Shown here: positions 37,845 to 46,998 of the stretch, in pieces
Position numbering within the stretch: position 1 is the stretch's first letter
Layout of the letters: every line of letters begins with the position of its first letter
NCBI GenBank assembly: GCA_963729935.1
Contig: CAVSPW010000010.1
Coordinates: 62,001 to 126,000, forward strand
Length of the DNA stretch: 64,000 nucleotides
Source of the DNA: CAIKMD01 sp963729935
GTDB taxonomy: Bacteria > Pseudomonadota > Alphaproteobacteria > ATCC43930 > CGMCC-115725
Direction of reading: 5' to 3'
Position numbers and translations under genes: made by a program
Notes under the pieces: model-generated
Database searches by the model: none
What the model was told of the DNA's origin: nothing
Seen by the model: only the letters and a program-made list of their open reading frames with translations

Positions 37845-38351
37845 ATGGAACTCGTCAGCTTCGACTGGTGGCTCTTCTTAGTGCGCTGGTGCCATATTTT
37901 GTGCGGCGTGATGTGGATCGGTCATCTCTGGTATTTCAATTTCACCCAGTCGCCGACGGTGCCGAAAATTCCGGCCGAGATGCGTCCCGCGGTGACCAAG
38001 TTCATTCTGCCGGAAGCCCTGTTCTGGTTCCGCTGGGGGGCGATGGGAACGATCGTCTTCGGCCTCATCCTCGCCTGGATGAACGGCTATCTCGTCTCGG
38101 CCATCAAGCTCGGCATCGGCGATGGCAGCACCCACAACACCACCATCGGCTTCGGCATGTGGATGGGCACGATCATGTGGTTCAATGTGTGGTTCATCAT
38201 CTGGCCGAACCAGAAGAAGAATATCGGCCTCGTCCAGGCCACGCCCGACGAGGTGAGGAAGGCGGCGCGCACTGCGGGTCTCTACTCGCGCGTCAACACC
38301 TTGCTCTCGATCCCGATGCTGTATTGCATGGCCGGGATCCATTTCTACTAA
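37845..38351 (+). CDS. Urate_ox_N (PuuD-like) integral membrane protein, membrane domain only
   Basis: The 168-residue protein has four hydrophobic segments. It opens with WWLFLVRWCHILCGVMWIG and LWYFNFTQSP, matching the N-terminal membrane domain of urate hydroxylase PuuD. The conserved His residues in RWCH and WIGH could bind haem. True PuuD proteins continue into a cytochrome c domain; here the gene stops after the membrane part, and no purine catabolism genes are near. Urate oxidation is therefore unproven; a small membrane haem protein is a fair description. The 30-residue peptide precedes it. Confidence 0.78.
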   Translation: MELVSFDWWLFLVRWCHILCGVMWIGHLWYFNFTQSPTVPKIPAEMRPAVTKFILPEALFWFRWGAMGTIVFGLILAWMNGYLVSAIKLGIGDGSTHNTTIGFGMWMGTIMWFNVWFIIWPNQKKNIGLVQATPDEVRKAARTAGLYSRVNTLLSIPMLYCMAGIHFY

Positions 38352-38373
38352 GAGCGCGTCACGACATCACGGC

Positions 38374-38406
38374 GAAACGGGGCCCACGCGGCCCCGTTTC
38401 ATTTTC
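38374..38406 (+). terminator. Rho-independent terminator after the Urate_ox_N gene
   Basis: GAAACGGGGC pairs with GCCCCGTTTC-type sequence around a short loop (38374-38400), followed by ATTTTCC. It stands 22 bases past the stop at 38351. Confidence 0.7.
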
Positions 38407-38582
38407 CGGGCGCGGCGCATTTCTTCTTCGCGCATCGCGCGCATGAAAGATATTTAATGAACCGCCCGGCTCGTCACGCTCGCGCGGCAATGCCACGTCA
38501 TTTATGTAGTCTTGCGCCGCTGGCCGAAGGCCGGCGCCCGATCGATCTGCCCAAATTTCGTGCAATAGAACGAGGATATGTA

Positions 38583-39185
38583 ATGACCTTTGAGCTCCCG
38601 CCCCTGCCCTTTGCGAAGAACGCGCTCGAGCCTCACGTCTCGGCGCGAACCTTCGAGTTCCATCACGGCAAGCATCACCAGGCCTATGTGACCAACCTCA
38701 ATAATCTGGTGAAGGATTCGCCGCTGGCCTCGCAATCCCTCGAGGACATCATTCGCGCCACCGCCAAGGACGATGCCAAGGCCGGCATCTTCAACAATGC
38801 CGCCCAGGTCTGGAATCACACCTTCTTCTGGAACTCGATGAAACCCGCCGGCGGCGGCCAGCCTTCCGCCGCGGTCGCGACCGCGATCAACGGCGCCTTC
38901 GGCAGCTACGACAAATTCAAGGACGAGTTCAAGCAGGCGGCCGCGACCCAGTTCGGCAGCGGCTGGGCCTGGCTCGTCGCCGATGGCGGCAAGCTCAAGG
39001 TCACCAAGACCGCCAACGCCATCAACCCGATGTCCTTGGGCCAGACCGCGCTGCTCACCTGCGATGTGTGGGAGCATGCCTATTATCTCGATTACCAGAA
39101 CCGCCGGCCCGATTTCGTCGCCGCCTTCCTCGATCATCTGGTCAATTGGGACTTCGTCGCGGCGAATTTGTCGAAGGCGCGCTAG
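38583..39185 (+). CDS. sodB: Iron/manganese superoxide dismutase
   Basis: This 200-residue cytosolic SOD starts at the ATG at 38583, just after GAGG; the longer frame upstream has no ribosome site. Metal ligands are visible: His in TFEFHHGKHH, His in VWNHTFFWNSM, and Asp/His in CDVWEHAYYLDYQNRRPDFV. The motif spacing and FFWNSM suggest the Fe-preferring SodB class, though metal choice is hard to predict. The gene converges with the NDUFAF3-like gene; a palindromic repeat at 39212 separates them. Confidence 0.95.
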   Translation: MTFELPPLPFAKNALEPHVSARTFEFHHGKHHQAYVTNLNNLVKDSPLASQSLEDIIRATAKDDAKAGIFNNAAQVWNHTFFWNSMKPAGGGQPSAAVATAINGAFGSYDKFKDEFKQAAATQFGSGWAWLVADGGKLKVTKTANAINPMSLGQTALLTCDVWEHAYYLDYQNRRPDFVAAFLDHLVNWDFVAANLSKAR

Positions 39186-39211
39186 CCGATCAAGCCAAGC
39201 GACAGTCTTGC

Positions 39212-39289
39212 CTCGTCATTTCCGCGAAAGCGGGAATCCAGAACACGGCTCTCTTCATTCTGGACCCCCGCTTGCGCGGGGGTGACGAG
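39212..39289. repeat. REP-like palindromic element
   Basis: A long imperfect inverted repeat: CTCGTCATTTCCGCGAAAGC at the left and the matching GGGGGTGACGAG end at the right, with CCGCGAAAGCGG-type inner arms and an 18-base loop. It lies between the convergent stops of sodB and the NDUFAF3-like gene, where it can end both transcripts. Sequences of this style are common intergenic repeats in proteobacteria. Confidence 0.7.
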
Positions 39290-39319
39290 ACGCGTGTCTC
39301 GCCCCGAGAGGATCCCGTC

Positions 39320-39691
39320 TCAACCCAAGGGCAGCAGCGCGGCGGCGACGCGCCGGTCCTCCGCCAGAAGCACGTTATAGGTCCGGCACGCCGCGCCGGT
39401 ATCCATGGCATCGACCACGAGCTGGCGCGCGCGCAGCGCCTGGCGCAGCGATAAGGGCAAGGGCGCCATGCGCCGTCCGCAGCCCAAAAGCAGGATCTGC
39501 GCGCCGGCCTCCAGGATCGGCCCGAGACTTTCGAGCGAGATCGCTTCGAGCGCGGCGACCGGCCAGGCCTGGGTCGATTGCGGCAGGACCAGGATCGCGC
39601 CCTTGTGGACGACCCCGCTCACCCGGAAGCCTTCGGCGCTGTAGCTTTCGATCACCTGCCGGTCTTTGGGGACAAGCGGGGTGACGTCCAA
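39320..39691 (-). CDS. Mth938-like protein (NDUFAF3 homologue)
   Basis: The 123-residue single-domain protein has DUF498/Mth938 features: VIESYSAEGFRVSGVVHKGAI, ILLLGCGRRMAPLP, and ACRTYNVLLAEDRRVAAALL. The family includes NDUFAF3, a mitochondrial complex I assembly factor. It starts one base after the secF stop, so it belongs to the yajC-secD-secF operon. Proximity of this family to sec genes is known in alphaproteobacteria and has been used to link it to membrane insertion. No enzyme activity is established. Confidence 0.87.
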   Translation of the reverse strand: MDVTPLVPKDRQVIESYSAEGFRVSGVVHKGAILVLPQSTQAWPVAALEAISLESLGPILEAGAQILLLGCGRRMAPLPLSLRQALRARQLVVDAMDTGAACRTYNVLLAEDRRVAAALLPLG

Positions 39692-39692
39692 T

Positions 39693-40634
39693 TCAGGATG
39701 TCCCGGACGCCGCGGCCTCGCCCGCGCCTTGCTTCGGGCCGGTATGTTTCGGCCGGATGTAATAGAGCATGGGCGCGGCGATGAAGAGCGACGAATAGGT
39801 GCCGACGACGATGCCCCAGAGCATCGCGATCGAGAAGCCGCGCAGCACCTCGCCGCCGAAGAACAAGAGCGACAGGACGGCGAGCGTCGTCGTGGCCACC
39901 GTCAAGATGGTCCGCGACAGGGTCTCGTTGAGGCTCTTGTTGATGAGCGGGCTGAAATCCATGCTCTTGTGCCGTCGCATGGTCTCGCGCACGCGATCAT
40001 AGATCACCACCGTGTCGTTGATCGAATAGCCGGCGATGGTGAGGATCGCGGCCAGAGTCGTCAGGTTGAACTCGATCTGGAACAGCGAAAAGAGCCCGAT
40101 GGTTGTGATCGTGTCGTGCAAGGTCGAGAGCATGGCGCCGACGCCGAACTGCCATTCGAAGCGGAACCAGACATAGACCGCGATCGCCAACAGCGCGAGC
40201 ACCGTCGCCTCGGTGCCGGCGCGGATGAGCTCGGCGCCGACCGTCGGCCCGACCACCTCGACGCGCCGATACTCGACCGAGGCGCCGAGCTTCTGCTTGA
40301 CCAGCTCGACCGCCTGCTCCTGCTGCTTGTCGCCGCCCGGCTGGCGCTGTAGCCGGATGAGCACGTCATTGGGCGTGCCGAATCCCTGCAGCGACACGTC
40401 GCCGAGCCCCAGCCCGTCGAGCTGCGCGCGCATCTGCGAGAGATCGGCCGGCCCGGCGCTGGTGCGCGCTTCGATGACCGTGCCGCCGCTGAAATCGATG
40501 CCGTAATTGAGGCCGTGCGTGAAGAACAGAACGATCGAGCCCAGGGTCATGAGAAGCGACAGCGCGAAGCCGAGCTTGTGCAACCCCATGAAGTTGATGT
40601 TCGGAATCCGGCGGATGATGATGAGCGGGCGCAT
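39693..40634 (-). CDS. secF: SecF, accessory subunit of the Sec translocon
   Basis: The 313-residue SecF has six membrane spans. The first span (LGFALSLLMTLGSIVLFF) is followed by the family block GLNYGIDFSGGTVIEA, a periplasmic domain, then VGAELIRAGTEATVLALLAI and AAILTIAGYSINDTVVIYDRVRE in the membrane part. SecDF uses the proton gradient to pull secreted proteins outward. It starts 6 bases after secD ends. Length is normal. Confidence 0.96.
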   Translation of the reverse strand: MRPLIIIRRIPNINFMGLHKLGFALSLLMTLGSIVLFFTHGLNYGIDFSGGTVIEARTSAGPADLSQMRAQLDGLGLGDVSLQGFGTPNDVLIRLQRQPGGDKQQEQAVELVKQKLGASVEYRRVEVVGPTVGAELIRAGTEATVLALLAIAVYVWFRFEWQFGVGAMLSTLHDTITTIGLFSLFQIEFNLTTLAAILTIAGYSINDTVVIYDRVRETMRRHKSMDFSPLINKSLNETLSRTILTVATTTLAVLSLLFFGGEVLRGFSIAMLWGIVVGTYSSLFIAAPMLYYIRPKHTGPKQGAGEAAASGTS

Positions 40635-40640
40635 GGCGGC

Positions 40641-42214
40641 CTAAATCGGAATGATCTTGGGTTTCGTGCGCCGCAGCCAGGTGACGATCTGGAGGCGCGT
40701 GACCAGGATGGCCGAAAAGAGCGAGGTCAGCACGCCGAGGCTCAGGGTCACGGCGAAGCCTTTGACCGGGCCGGAGCCGAGCCAGAACATCAGCGCGCCC
40801 GCGACCAAGGTGGTCACGTGGCTGTCGAGGATGGTGCCGAAGGCGCGCTCGAACCCCGCCTGCAGCGACGAGATCAGGCTTCGCCCGCCGCGCACCTCCT
40901 CGCGGATGCGTTCGTAAATGAGCACGTTGGCGTCGACCGCCATGCCCATGGTCAAGGCGATGCCGGCGATGCCCGGCAAGGTCAAGGTCGCGCCCAGGAG
41001 CGACAGGCTCGCGAGCATGATGCAGAGATTGAAGAACAGCGCGATGTCGGCGAAGATTCCGAAGAGCCCGTAGAACACGACCATGAAGACGACGACCAGG
41101 GCGACGCCGACGAGGCTGGCGAGCGCGCCGGCATGAATGGAATCCACGCCCAGACCGGGGCCCACGGTGCGTTCTTCGAGCACGGTCAGGGGCGCGGGCA
41201 AGGCGCCGGCGCGCAGCAGCAGCGCGAGGTCGTTCGCCGACTGCGTCGTGAAGCTTCCCGAGATGATGCCCGCGCCGCCGAGGATCGGCTCGCGGATCAC
41301 AGGCGCGCTGATCACCTTGTTGTCGAGCACGATCGCGAAGGGCTTGCCGACGTTTTCCTTGGTCGCGTCGGCGAAGCGCCGCGCGCCGGTCGAATCGAAT
41401 TTGAAGCTGACCACCGGCTCATTGTCTTGGAAGGTGGGCTGCGCGTCGGTCAGGGTGTCGCCGCTCACCATCACGCGCCGGCGCACGACATAATATTGAG
41501 TGGGCTGCCCCTTGCTCGTCGTGTCGCTCGGCAGCAGCACGTCGCCCGGCGGAAGCCGGCCGCCGCGCGCATCCCCGGGCGAGGCGGCGGTGTCGACCAG
41601 CTGGAACGTCATCTTGGCGGTCTTGCCGAGAAGCTCTTTCACATGCTCGGGATTCTCGACGCCGGGGAGCTGCACCAGGATGCGATCGTCGCCTTCGCGC
41701 TGGATCGTCGGCTCCTTGGTGCCGGTCTCGTCGATGCGGCGGCGCACGATCTCGATCGATTGCGCGACCGCCGAAGCGCGGCGCTGCGCGAGCACGGCCG
41801 GGTTGGGCGTCAGGGTCGTCGCGCCGTTGGCCGCGATCTGAATGTCGATATCCGGATCGATCTTGGCGATGATGTCGCGCGCCTCCTTGATGCGGCCGGG
41901 CTCGCGGATCGTGAAGCTGACATGGTTGGCGTCGTTGGTCAGATCGGTATAGCCGATCTTGGCCGCGTTGAACTGCTGACGCACCTCGTCGACCAAGCCG
42001 GCGAGATGCTCCTTCTCGACCGCCGACATGTCGACGCCCAGAGGAGATGCGATCCGCCGCGCAGATCGAGCCCGAGCGAGACCTGGCTCCGCGGAACGTA
42101 GGCGGGCCAGGACGCGACGGTCTGCGGCGAGAACACGTTGGGCAACGCGAAGATCACGCCGAGAAGGCACACGCCGATAATGAGGATCAGCTTCCAGGTC
42201 TGGAAATAGAGCAT
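40641..42214 (-). CDS. secD: SecD, accessory subunit of the Sec translocon, interrupted by a 1-base deletion
   Basis: Two frames make one SecD. The N-terminus from the ATG at 42214 (YFQTWKLILIIGVCLLGVIF, then SLGLDLRGGSHLL) shifts at about 42040 into the frame with VDMSAVEKEHLAGLVDEV, which runs to 40641. Adding one G on the plus strand at GCCCAGAGGAG restores HLLLGVD. The bridged length is about 524 residues, normal for SecD, with LPGVENPEHVKELLGKTAKM and IAGIALTMGMAVDANVLIYE in the rest. SecD loss is severely deleterious, so an assembly error is likely. The order yajC-secD-secF is canonical. Confidence 0.9.
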
Positions 42215-42236
42215 GTCGCGGCCCTAGCGCGAAGCG

Positions 42237-42665
42237 CTAACGCAGCCCCAGCAATTTGCGCCACATCGGAACCGGCTCTTTCGAGGTCTGTGCGTCGGCG
42301 GATTGGGCTTCGCCGTCCTTGTCCATCGAATCCTTGTCCTTCGCCGCCACCGGCTCGGTCTTGGCGAGCACCTGGGCGATCGTGCTGCGCACCACGCGCA
42401 CGCGCACATTGTCGGCGATGTCGAGCAAGACCTCGTCATTGTTGACGACCTTCGCCACCGTGCCGATCACGCCGCCGCCGGTCACCACGCGGTCGCCGCG
42501 CCGGATCGCTTCGAGCATCGACCGCTGCTGCTTGGCCTTTTGCTGCTGCGGGCGGATGAGGAAGAAATAAAAGACGACGAAGATCAGCGCCAAGGGCGCG
42601 ATCTGCACCAGCATGCTGGACGAATCGCCGCCGGTCGCCTGTGCATAAGCCGGCGAAATCAACAT
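42237..42665 (-). CDS. yajC: YajC, Sec translocon accessory protein
   Basis: The 142-residue protein has one membrane span (LVQIAPLALIFVVFYFFLIR) followed by PQQQKAKQQRSMLEAI and GDRVVTGGGVIGTV, the YajC signature. The ATG at 42665 gives MLISPAYAQA and follows GGAGGGAG. The C-terminal extension is acidic and Ala/Asp rich, longer than in E. coli. YajC joins the SecDF subcomplex. It is the first gene of the yajC-secD-secF-Mth938 operon and divergent from DUF815. Confidence 0.93.
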   Translation of the reverse strand: MLISPAYAQATGGDSSSMLVQIAPLALIFVVFYFFLIRPQQQKAKQQRSMLEAIRRGDRVVTGGGVIGTVAKVVNNDEVLLDIADNVRVRVVRSTIAQVLAKTEPVAAKDKDSMDKDGEAQSADAQTSKEPVPMWRKLLGLR

Positions 42666-42840
42666 CCTCGAACTCCCTCCCCGAAAACGGGTCACCGCCG
42701 GTGCCAGGAGGCGCCGGACGCGGCTGATTGGTACTGGATGGAGGCCAAAAGCGCAAGCAAGCGGCGAGGTTGCGAGCGGACGCCCCGCGGCTATCATGGC
42801 GGCGCGTTAACCGACCGCAAGTCGCAATGCAGGCAAGGCG

Positions 42841-43701
42841 ATGACCGACAAGGTAAAGACCAAGAGCATTCTCGCGCGCATCGCCGCCGCCCTGGAGCGC
42901 CAGGCCCCGCCGCCGCGTCCCAAGAACGACTTCGATTCCGCCGACGCCTTCGTCTGGCATGCCGACCGCGAATTTCTCGAGCCCGTGAAGACCGTCAACC
43001 GCGTCGATCTGTCCCTCCTGCAAGGCATCGAGCGGGTGCGCGACATCCTCTTGGACAACACGAAGCGCTTCGCCGCGGGGCTTCCCGCCAACAACGTGCT
43101 GCTCTGGGGCGCGCGCGGCATGGGAAAATCCTCGCTGGTCAAGGCGGCGCATGCGGCGGTCAACGCCGAGCAACCGCGCGCGCTCGTCCTCGTCGAGATC
43201 CATCGCGAGGACATCCCCTCGCTGCCGGCGCTGCTCGGGCTGCTGCGCCACACCAAGCGGCGCTGCATCCTCTTCTGCGACGATCTCTCCTTCGACCAGC
43301 AGGATACGAGCTACAAATCCTTGAAGGCCGTGCTCGAAGGCGGCATCGAGGGCCGGCCCGACAATGTCGTGCTTTATGCGACCTCGAACCGGCGGCATCT
43401 CTTGTCGCGCGACATGATCGAGAACGAGCGCTCGAGCGCGATCAATCCCGGCGAAGCGGTCGAGGAGAAGGTCTCGCTCTCCGATCGCTTCGGCCTGTGG
43501 CTCGGCTTTCATGCCTGCGACCAGCAGACCTATTTCGCCATGGTCCAGGGCTACGCCAAATATTTCGGCCTCGATCACCCCGAAGATCAGATGCGCGCCG
43601 AATCCGCCGAATGGTCGATCACGCGCGGCGCGCGCTCCGGCCGCGTCGCCTGGCAATATATTCAGGACCTCGCCGGGAGGCTGGGCAAGAAGCTCGCATG
43701 A
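42841..43701 (+). CDS. DUF815 AAA+-type ATPase
   Basis: The 286-residue P-loop protein has Walker A GARGMGKSS (90-98), a Walker B-like CILFCDDLSF (about 140-149) and sensor-type YATSNRRHLLSRDM. This is the DUF815 family, widespread in proteobacteria and often near nlpD or sec genes, with no firm function. The N-terminal 50 residues are helical, then QGIERVRDILLDNTKRFAAG, a family hallmark. It is divergent from yajC. Its stop overlaps the start of a truncated lipoprotein frame by 4 bases. Confidence 0.88.
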   Translation: MTDKVKTKSILARIAAALERQAPPPRPKNDFDSADAFVWHADREFLEPVKTVNRVDLSLLQGIERVRDILLDNTKRFAAGLPANNVLLWGARGMGKSSLVKAAHAAVNAEQPRALVLVEIHREDIPSLPALLGLLRHTKRRCILFCDDLSFDQQDTSYKSLKAVLEGGIEGRPDNVVLYATSNRRHLLSRDMIENERSSAINPGEAVEEKVSLSDRFGLWLGFHACDQQTYFAMVQGYAKYFGLDHPEDQMRAESAEWSITRGARSGRVAWQYIQDLAGRLGKKLA

Positions 43702-43870
43702 GGCGCAAGGCTTGGCGCCCATGCGCGCCGATCCTGCTCGCCGCCTTGCTCGCGATCGCGACCCTCGCCGCTTGCGGCGCCAGCGAAACGGTGCAGGGCG
43801 GCGCCCGCGAGAACGGCGCCCATGCGCGTGTGAAGATCGGCGTGCCCTTCCGAGCGCCGCCTGCCGCCGC
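43698..43870 (+). pseudogene. Truncated lipoprotein gene, possibly RlpA-like
   Basis: An ATG overlapping the DUF815 stop (ATGA) opens a frame with a clear lipobox (LLAIATLAACG) and 26 further plausible residues (ENGAHARVKIGVPF). The sequence then runs straight into the 3' end of the oppositely oriented TAXI gene, where the frame becomes Arg/Pro noise. KIGxPF after a lipoprotein leader is reminiscent of the start of RlpA-type proteins, but the match is short. I read it as a gene cut by insertion or deletion at about 43860. Confidence 0.45.
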
Positions 43871-43875
43871 CCGCG

Positions 43876-44889
43876 CTATTTCTTTGCGAGCAGCATCGCG
43901 TTGGCGTCCTCGGCGGCCTTGGTCCAGACGCCCTTCTTCTTGTAGAACGCGATCGCCGCCGGGTGATAGGGCACGACCGGGTGCGCCGAGACCGCGGCCT
44001 TGTTGAGGAACCCGGCCATGACCGGATGCGCCTTCACCAATCCCGCCTCGTTGTCCCACAGCGCCTCGAGCACCTTCGTCACCACCTCGTCGGAGGTGTG
44101 CGTGCTCGCGCCGAGATACATCTCCTGGGTCAGCATCGGCGTGCCGGGCGGAAGCCACGGCGTCTTGTCGCTGCCGAATTTGTCGATGTAGATCGACGGG
44201 AAGGATTCCTTCTGAATGGTCGCCTCTTGCTTGGCATCGACGTCGATCGGCAGGAAGCGCACGCCGACCTGGGCATTCGCCTCGCGCACTTGCGGCATGG
44301 AGGGGCTCGCCCAGGCCGCATCCGCGCGTCCCGAAACCACCGAGGCGACGCCCTGGACCACGTTGACGGCGGGCACCACGTCGACATCCTTGTAGGAGAA
44401 GCCATAGGCCTGCATGGTCGCGTCGCTCATGACGCGCACGACCGGCTGGCCGGAATAGCCGCCGGTGACGGTCTTGCCCTTCAGATCGGCGATCGTCTTG
44501 ATCGGCGAGTCCGCCTTGACGAGGAAGCCCAAGGCCGAGACGCCGAGCGAGGAGCGAATGACGCGCAGCTGGGTCAGATGGAGCTTCGTCTCGAAATGGT
44601 TGTAGGCCGTGTAGAAGCTCGCCGTGAAATGCGCGCCGAGCTGGATCCGGCCCGCATCCATGTCCGGCATCCACGCCTCGGGGCCGGCAAAGGCGCGCGC
44701 GCGCACATTGATGCCGGAATGCTCGGTGATGATTTTCGCCAGGGTCGAACCGGTGATGTTGTCGACGCTGCCGATCGAATCCGTGCCGAGATCGATCGTC
44801 TCCGCCCGGGCCGGCGACGCGGCATAGGCCGCGCCGGCGATCATCGCCGCGGCGGCAAAAGCCTTGAAAAATGCGGATTGCTGAAGCAT
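43876..44889 (-). CDS. TAXI-family TRAP transporter substrate-binding protein
   Basis: This 337-residue periplasmic receptor has a signal peptide ending AASPARA. The mature part has the TAXI order: TDSIGSVDNITGSTLAKII, a lobe with AFAGPEAWMPDMDAG, then VSALGFLVKADSPIKTIADL (receptor hinge) and VVRVMSDATMQAYGFSYKDV, ending with TSDEVVTKVLEALWDNEAGL. It delivers an unknown substrate, commonly a dicarboxylate or amino acid, to the fused permease encoded divergently at 45039. The 149-base spacer holds both promoters. Confidence 0.9.
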   Translation of the reverse strand: MLQQSAFFKAFAAAAMIAGAAYAASPARAETIDLGTDSIGSVDNITGSTLAKIITEHSGINVRARAFAGPEAWMPDMDAGRIQLGAHFTASFYTAYNHFETKLHLTQLRVIRSSLGVSALGFLVKADSPIKTIADLKGKTVTGGYSGQPVVRVMSDATMQAYGFSYKDVDVVPAVNVVQGVASVVSGRADAAWASPSMPQVREANAQVGVRFLPIDVDAKQEATIQKESFPSIYIDKFGSDKTPWLPPGTPMLTQEMYLGASTHTSDEVVTKVLEALWDNEAGLVKAHPVMAGFLNKAAVSAHPVVPYHPAAIAFYKKKGVWTKAAEDANAMLLAKK

Positions 44890-45038
44890 GGCTCGTTCTC
44901 CCTGTTGCGTAGCCGTTCTTGACCGCGGCCAATCGTCTCATTATGAAAATACCCGGCTGGACAAGGTCGCGCAAGCGCGCCCGCGGAAAATCGCCAAGAA
45001 CAACGCCTCGCGCGCGCCAATGAAACGGGGAGGATCGG

Positions 45039-46976
45039 GTGACCGACGTCGCGTTCGAGAACGCCAGCAAGTTTCGCGCGCATAAGGGCGCCCTCGCGGT
45101 CTTCCTCCGCTCGCTCTACTTCACGCTGACCTTGATCGGCATCCTCTGGGCGGCCGAGATTCAGAACACGCTCAATCTCTCGATCTTCCGCGAGCAATAT
45201 CTCGCCCTGATGCTGGGCATCGGCCTGGTCGCGATCTTCATCGCGGTCAAGGCGCGCGCCGGCGAGCCCGCCGGCATCGGCATTCCGTGGCACGACTGGC
45301 TCGCGATCCTCGGCAGCATCGCCGTCACCGGCTATGTCGTGCTGCGCTATCCCGTGCTCGTCACCGAGATCAGCGCGACCACGCCCGATCGCTGGGCGCT
45401 CGGCGGGCTCGCCGTGCTCTTGATCTTCGAAGCGACGCGCCGGCTCCTGGGCTGGACGCTCATCTGGCTCGTTCTCGTCTTCATCCTTTACGCGCGTTTC
45501 TCCGATTTCATGCCGGGCATCTTGAACGCGCCGAGCTCCGACTGGCCTCGGCTCGCGGCCTATCTCTATCTCGACACGAACAGCGTGCTCGGCATACCGC
45601 TCACCGTCATGGCCGAGATCGTCATCGCCTTCATCCTGTTCGGGCGCGTGCTCTACGCGATGAACGCGGACAAATTCCTCACCGACGCGGCGCTCGCCGG
45701 CATGGGCCGCTACCGCGGCGGCCCGGCCAAGGTCGCGGTCGGCGCCTCGAGCCTCTTCGGCACGATCTCGGGCAGCGCGGTCTCGAACGTCGTGATGGTC
45801 GGACCGATCTCGATCCCGATGATGATCCGCGCGGGCTACGCCCCGCACGTCGCCGGCGCGATCGAGGCGGTCGCCTCGACCGGCGGCCAGATCATGCCGC
45901 CGGTGATGGGCATCACCGCCTTCCTCATCGCCGATTGGCTCGGCGTTCCCTATGGCGACGTCGTCATCGCCGCGACGCTCCCCGCGATTTTCTACTATCT
46001 CGCGCTCTTCGTGCAGATCGACCTCGAAGCGGCCAAGAATGGCCTGGTCGGTCTGCCGCGCGCGCAGATCCCCGCGCTCCTGCCGGTGCTGCGGCGCGGC
46101 TGGGTCTTCTTCGTGCCGATCGCGGTCCTGGTCTATCTGCTGGTCGCGCTCGCCTGGCAGCCCGGGCGCGCCGCGGTCGCCGCGATCATCGTCGCGATTC
46201 CGGCCGGCATGATCACGCGCGAAACGCGGCCGAGCCTCAAGAAACTCTGGAACGCGATGTGCGAGACCGGTCAATCGGTGCTCGAGCTGGTCGCGATCAC
46301 CGCGCTCGCCGGCCTCGTCATCGGCGCGCTCCAGATCTCGGGCCTCGCCTTCGGGCTCTCGCTGATGCTCGTCGACCTGGCGCAGGGCAACGTGCTCGTC
46401 CTGCTGCTGCTCACGGCGGCGATCTGCATGGTGCTCGGCATGGGGCTGCCGACGGCCGTGATCTACATCTTGCTCGCGATCATGGTCGCGCCGACGCTCA
46501 CCCAGCTCGGCATCGTCCCGCTCGCGGCGCATCTTTTCCTGTTCTATTTCGGCATGATCTCGATGATCACCCCGCCGATGTGCCTGGCGACCTTCGCCGC
46601 CGCCTCGATCGCGCGCTGCAATTTCTGGAAAGCGGGCTGGACCGGGACGCGGCTCGGCATCGTCGCCTACATCATCCCGTTCTTCTTCGTCTTCAATCCC
46701 GGGCTCTTACTGATGGGCCGGCCGCTCGACATCGCCTTGACCGTCGTCACGGCTTTCATCGGCGTCGTCTTCGTGGCGGCGTCCTGCGCCGGCTATCTCT
46801 TCGCGCCGATGGCTTGGCCGAACCGGGCGATCTTCTTCCTCGCCGGCCTCTGCCTCATCCCTTCGCCGCTCGGCGGCACGATCTGGCTCGGGGTCAATCT
46901 CGCCGGACTGGGCGCCGGCGCCGTCGTCATGCTGTGGCAATACCGCAAGAGGAGCATCGCGCCGGCGCTCGCTTGA
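45039..46976 (+). CDS. TRAP transporter permease, fused small and large subunits (TAXI type)
   Basis: The 645-residue membrane protein starts at the GTG at 45039, which has GGGGAGG upstream. The N-terminal four spans (DctQ-like) precede a DctM-like part with SNVVMVGPISIPMMIRAGY, IEAVASTGGQIMPPVMG and GMGLPTAVIYILLAI, all typical of the fused DctQM seen with TAXI receptors. It imports substrate with Na+ or H+ coupling. It pairs with the divergent receptor; the hydrolase at 46999 may process the substrate. Confidence 0.92.
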   Translation: MTDVAFENASKFRAHKGALAVFLRSLYFTLTLIGILWAAEIQNTLNLSIFREQYLALMLGIGLVAIFIAVKARAGEPAGIGIPWHDWLAILGSIAVTGYVVLRYPVLVTEISATTPDRWALGGLAVLLIFEATRRLLGWTLIWLVLVFILYARFSDFMPGILNAPSSDWPRLAAYLYLDTNSVLGIPLTVMAEIVIAFILFGRVLYAMNADKFLTDAALAGMGRYRGGPAKVAVGASSLFGTISGSAVSNVVMVGPISIPMMIRAGYAPHVAGAIEAVASTGGQIMPPVMGITAFLIADWLGVPYGDVVIAATLPAIFYYLALFVQIDLEAAKNGLVGLPRAQIPALLPVLRRGWVFFVPIAVLVYLLVALAWQPGRAAVAAIIVAIPAGMITRETRPSLKKLWNAMCETGQSVLELVAITALAGLVIGALQISGLAFGLSLMLVDLAQGNVLVLLLLTAAICMVLGMGLPTAVIYILLAIMVAPTLTQLGIVPLAAHLFLFYFGMISMITPPMCLATFAAASIARCNFWKAGWTGTRLGIVAYIIPFFFVFNPGLLLMGRPLDIALTVVTAFIGVVFVAASCAGYLFAPMAWPNRAIFFLAGLCLIPSPLGGTIWLGVNLAGLGAGAVVMLWQYRKRSIAPALA

Positions 46977-46998
46977 ACCGCCGGCGCGCCGATCCGCG

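Noticed and set aside
39212..39289. CRISPR-like repeat
   Set aside because: A single palindromic unit without spacers or repeated copies.
44841..46532. A 563-codon open frame opposite the TRAP permease
   Set aside because: Composition is Arg/Asp/Glu noise; the permease on the plus strand is well supported.
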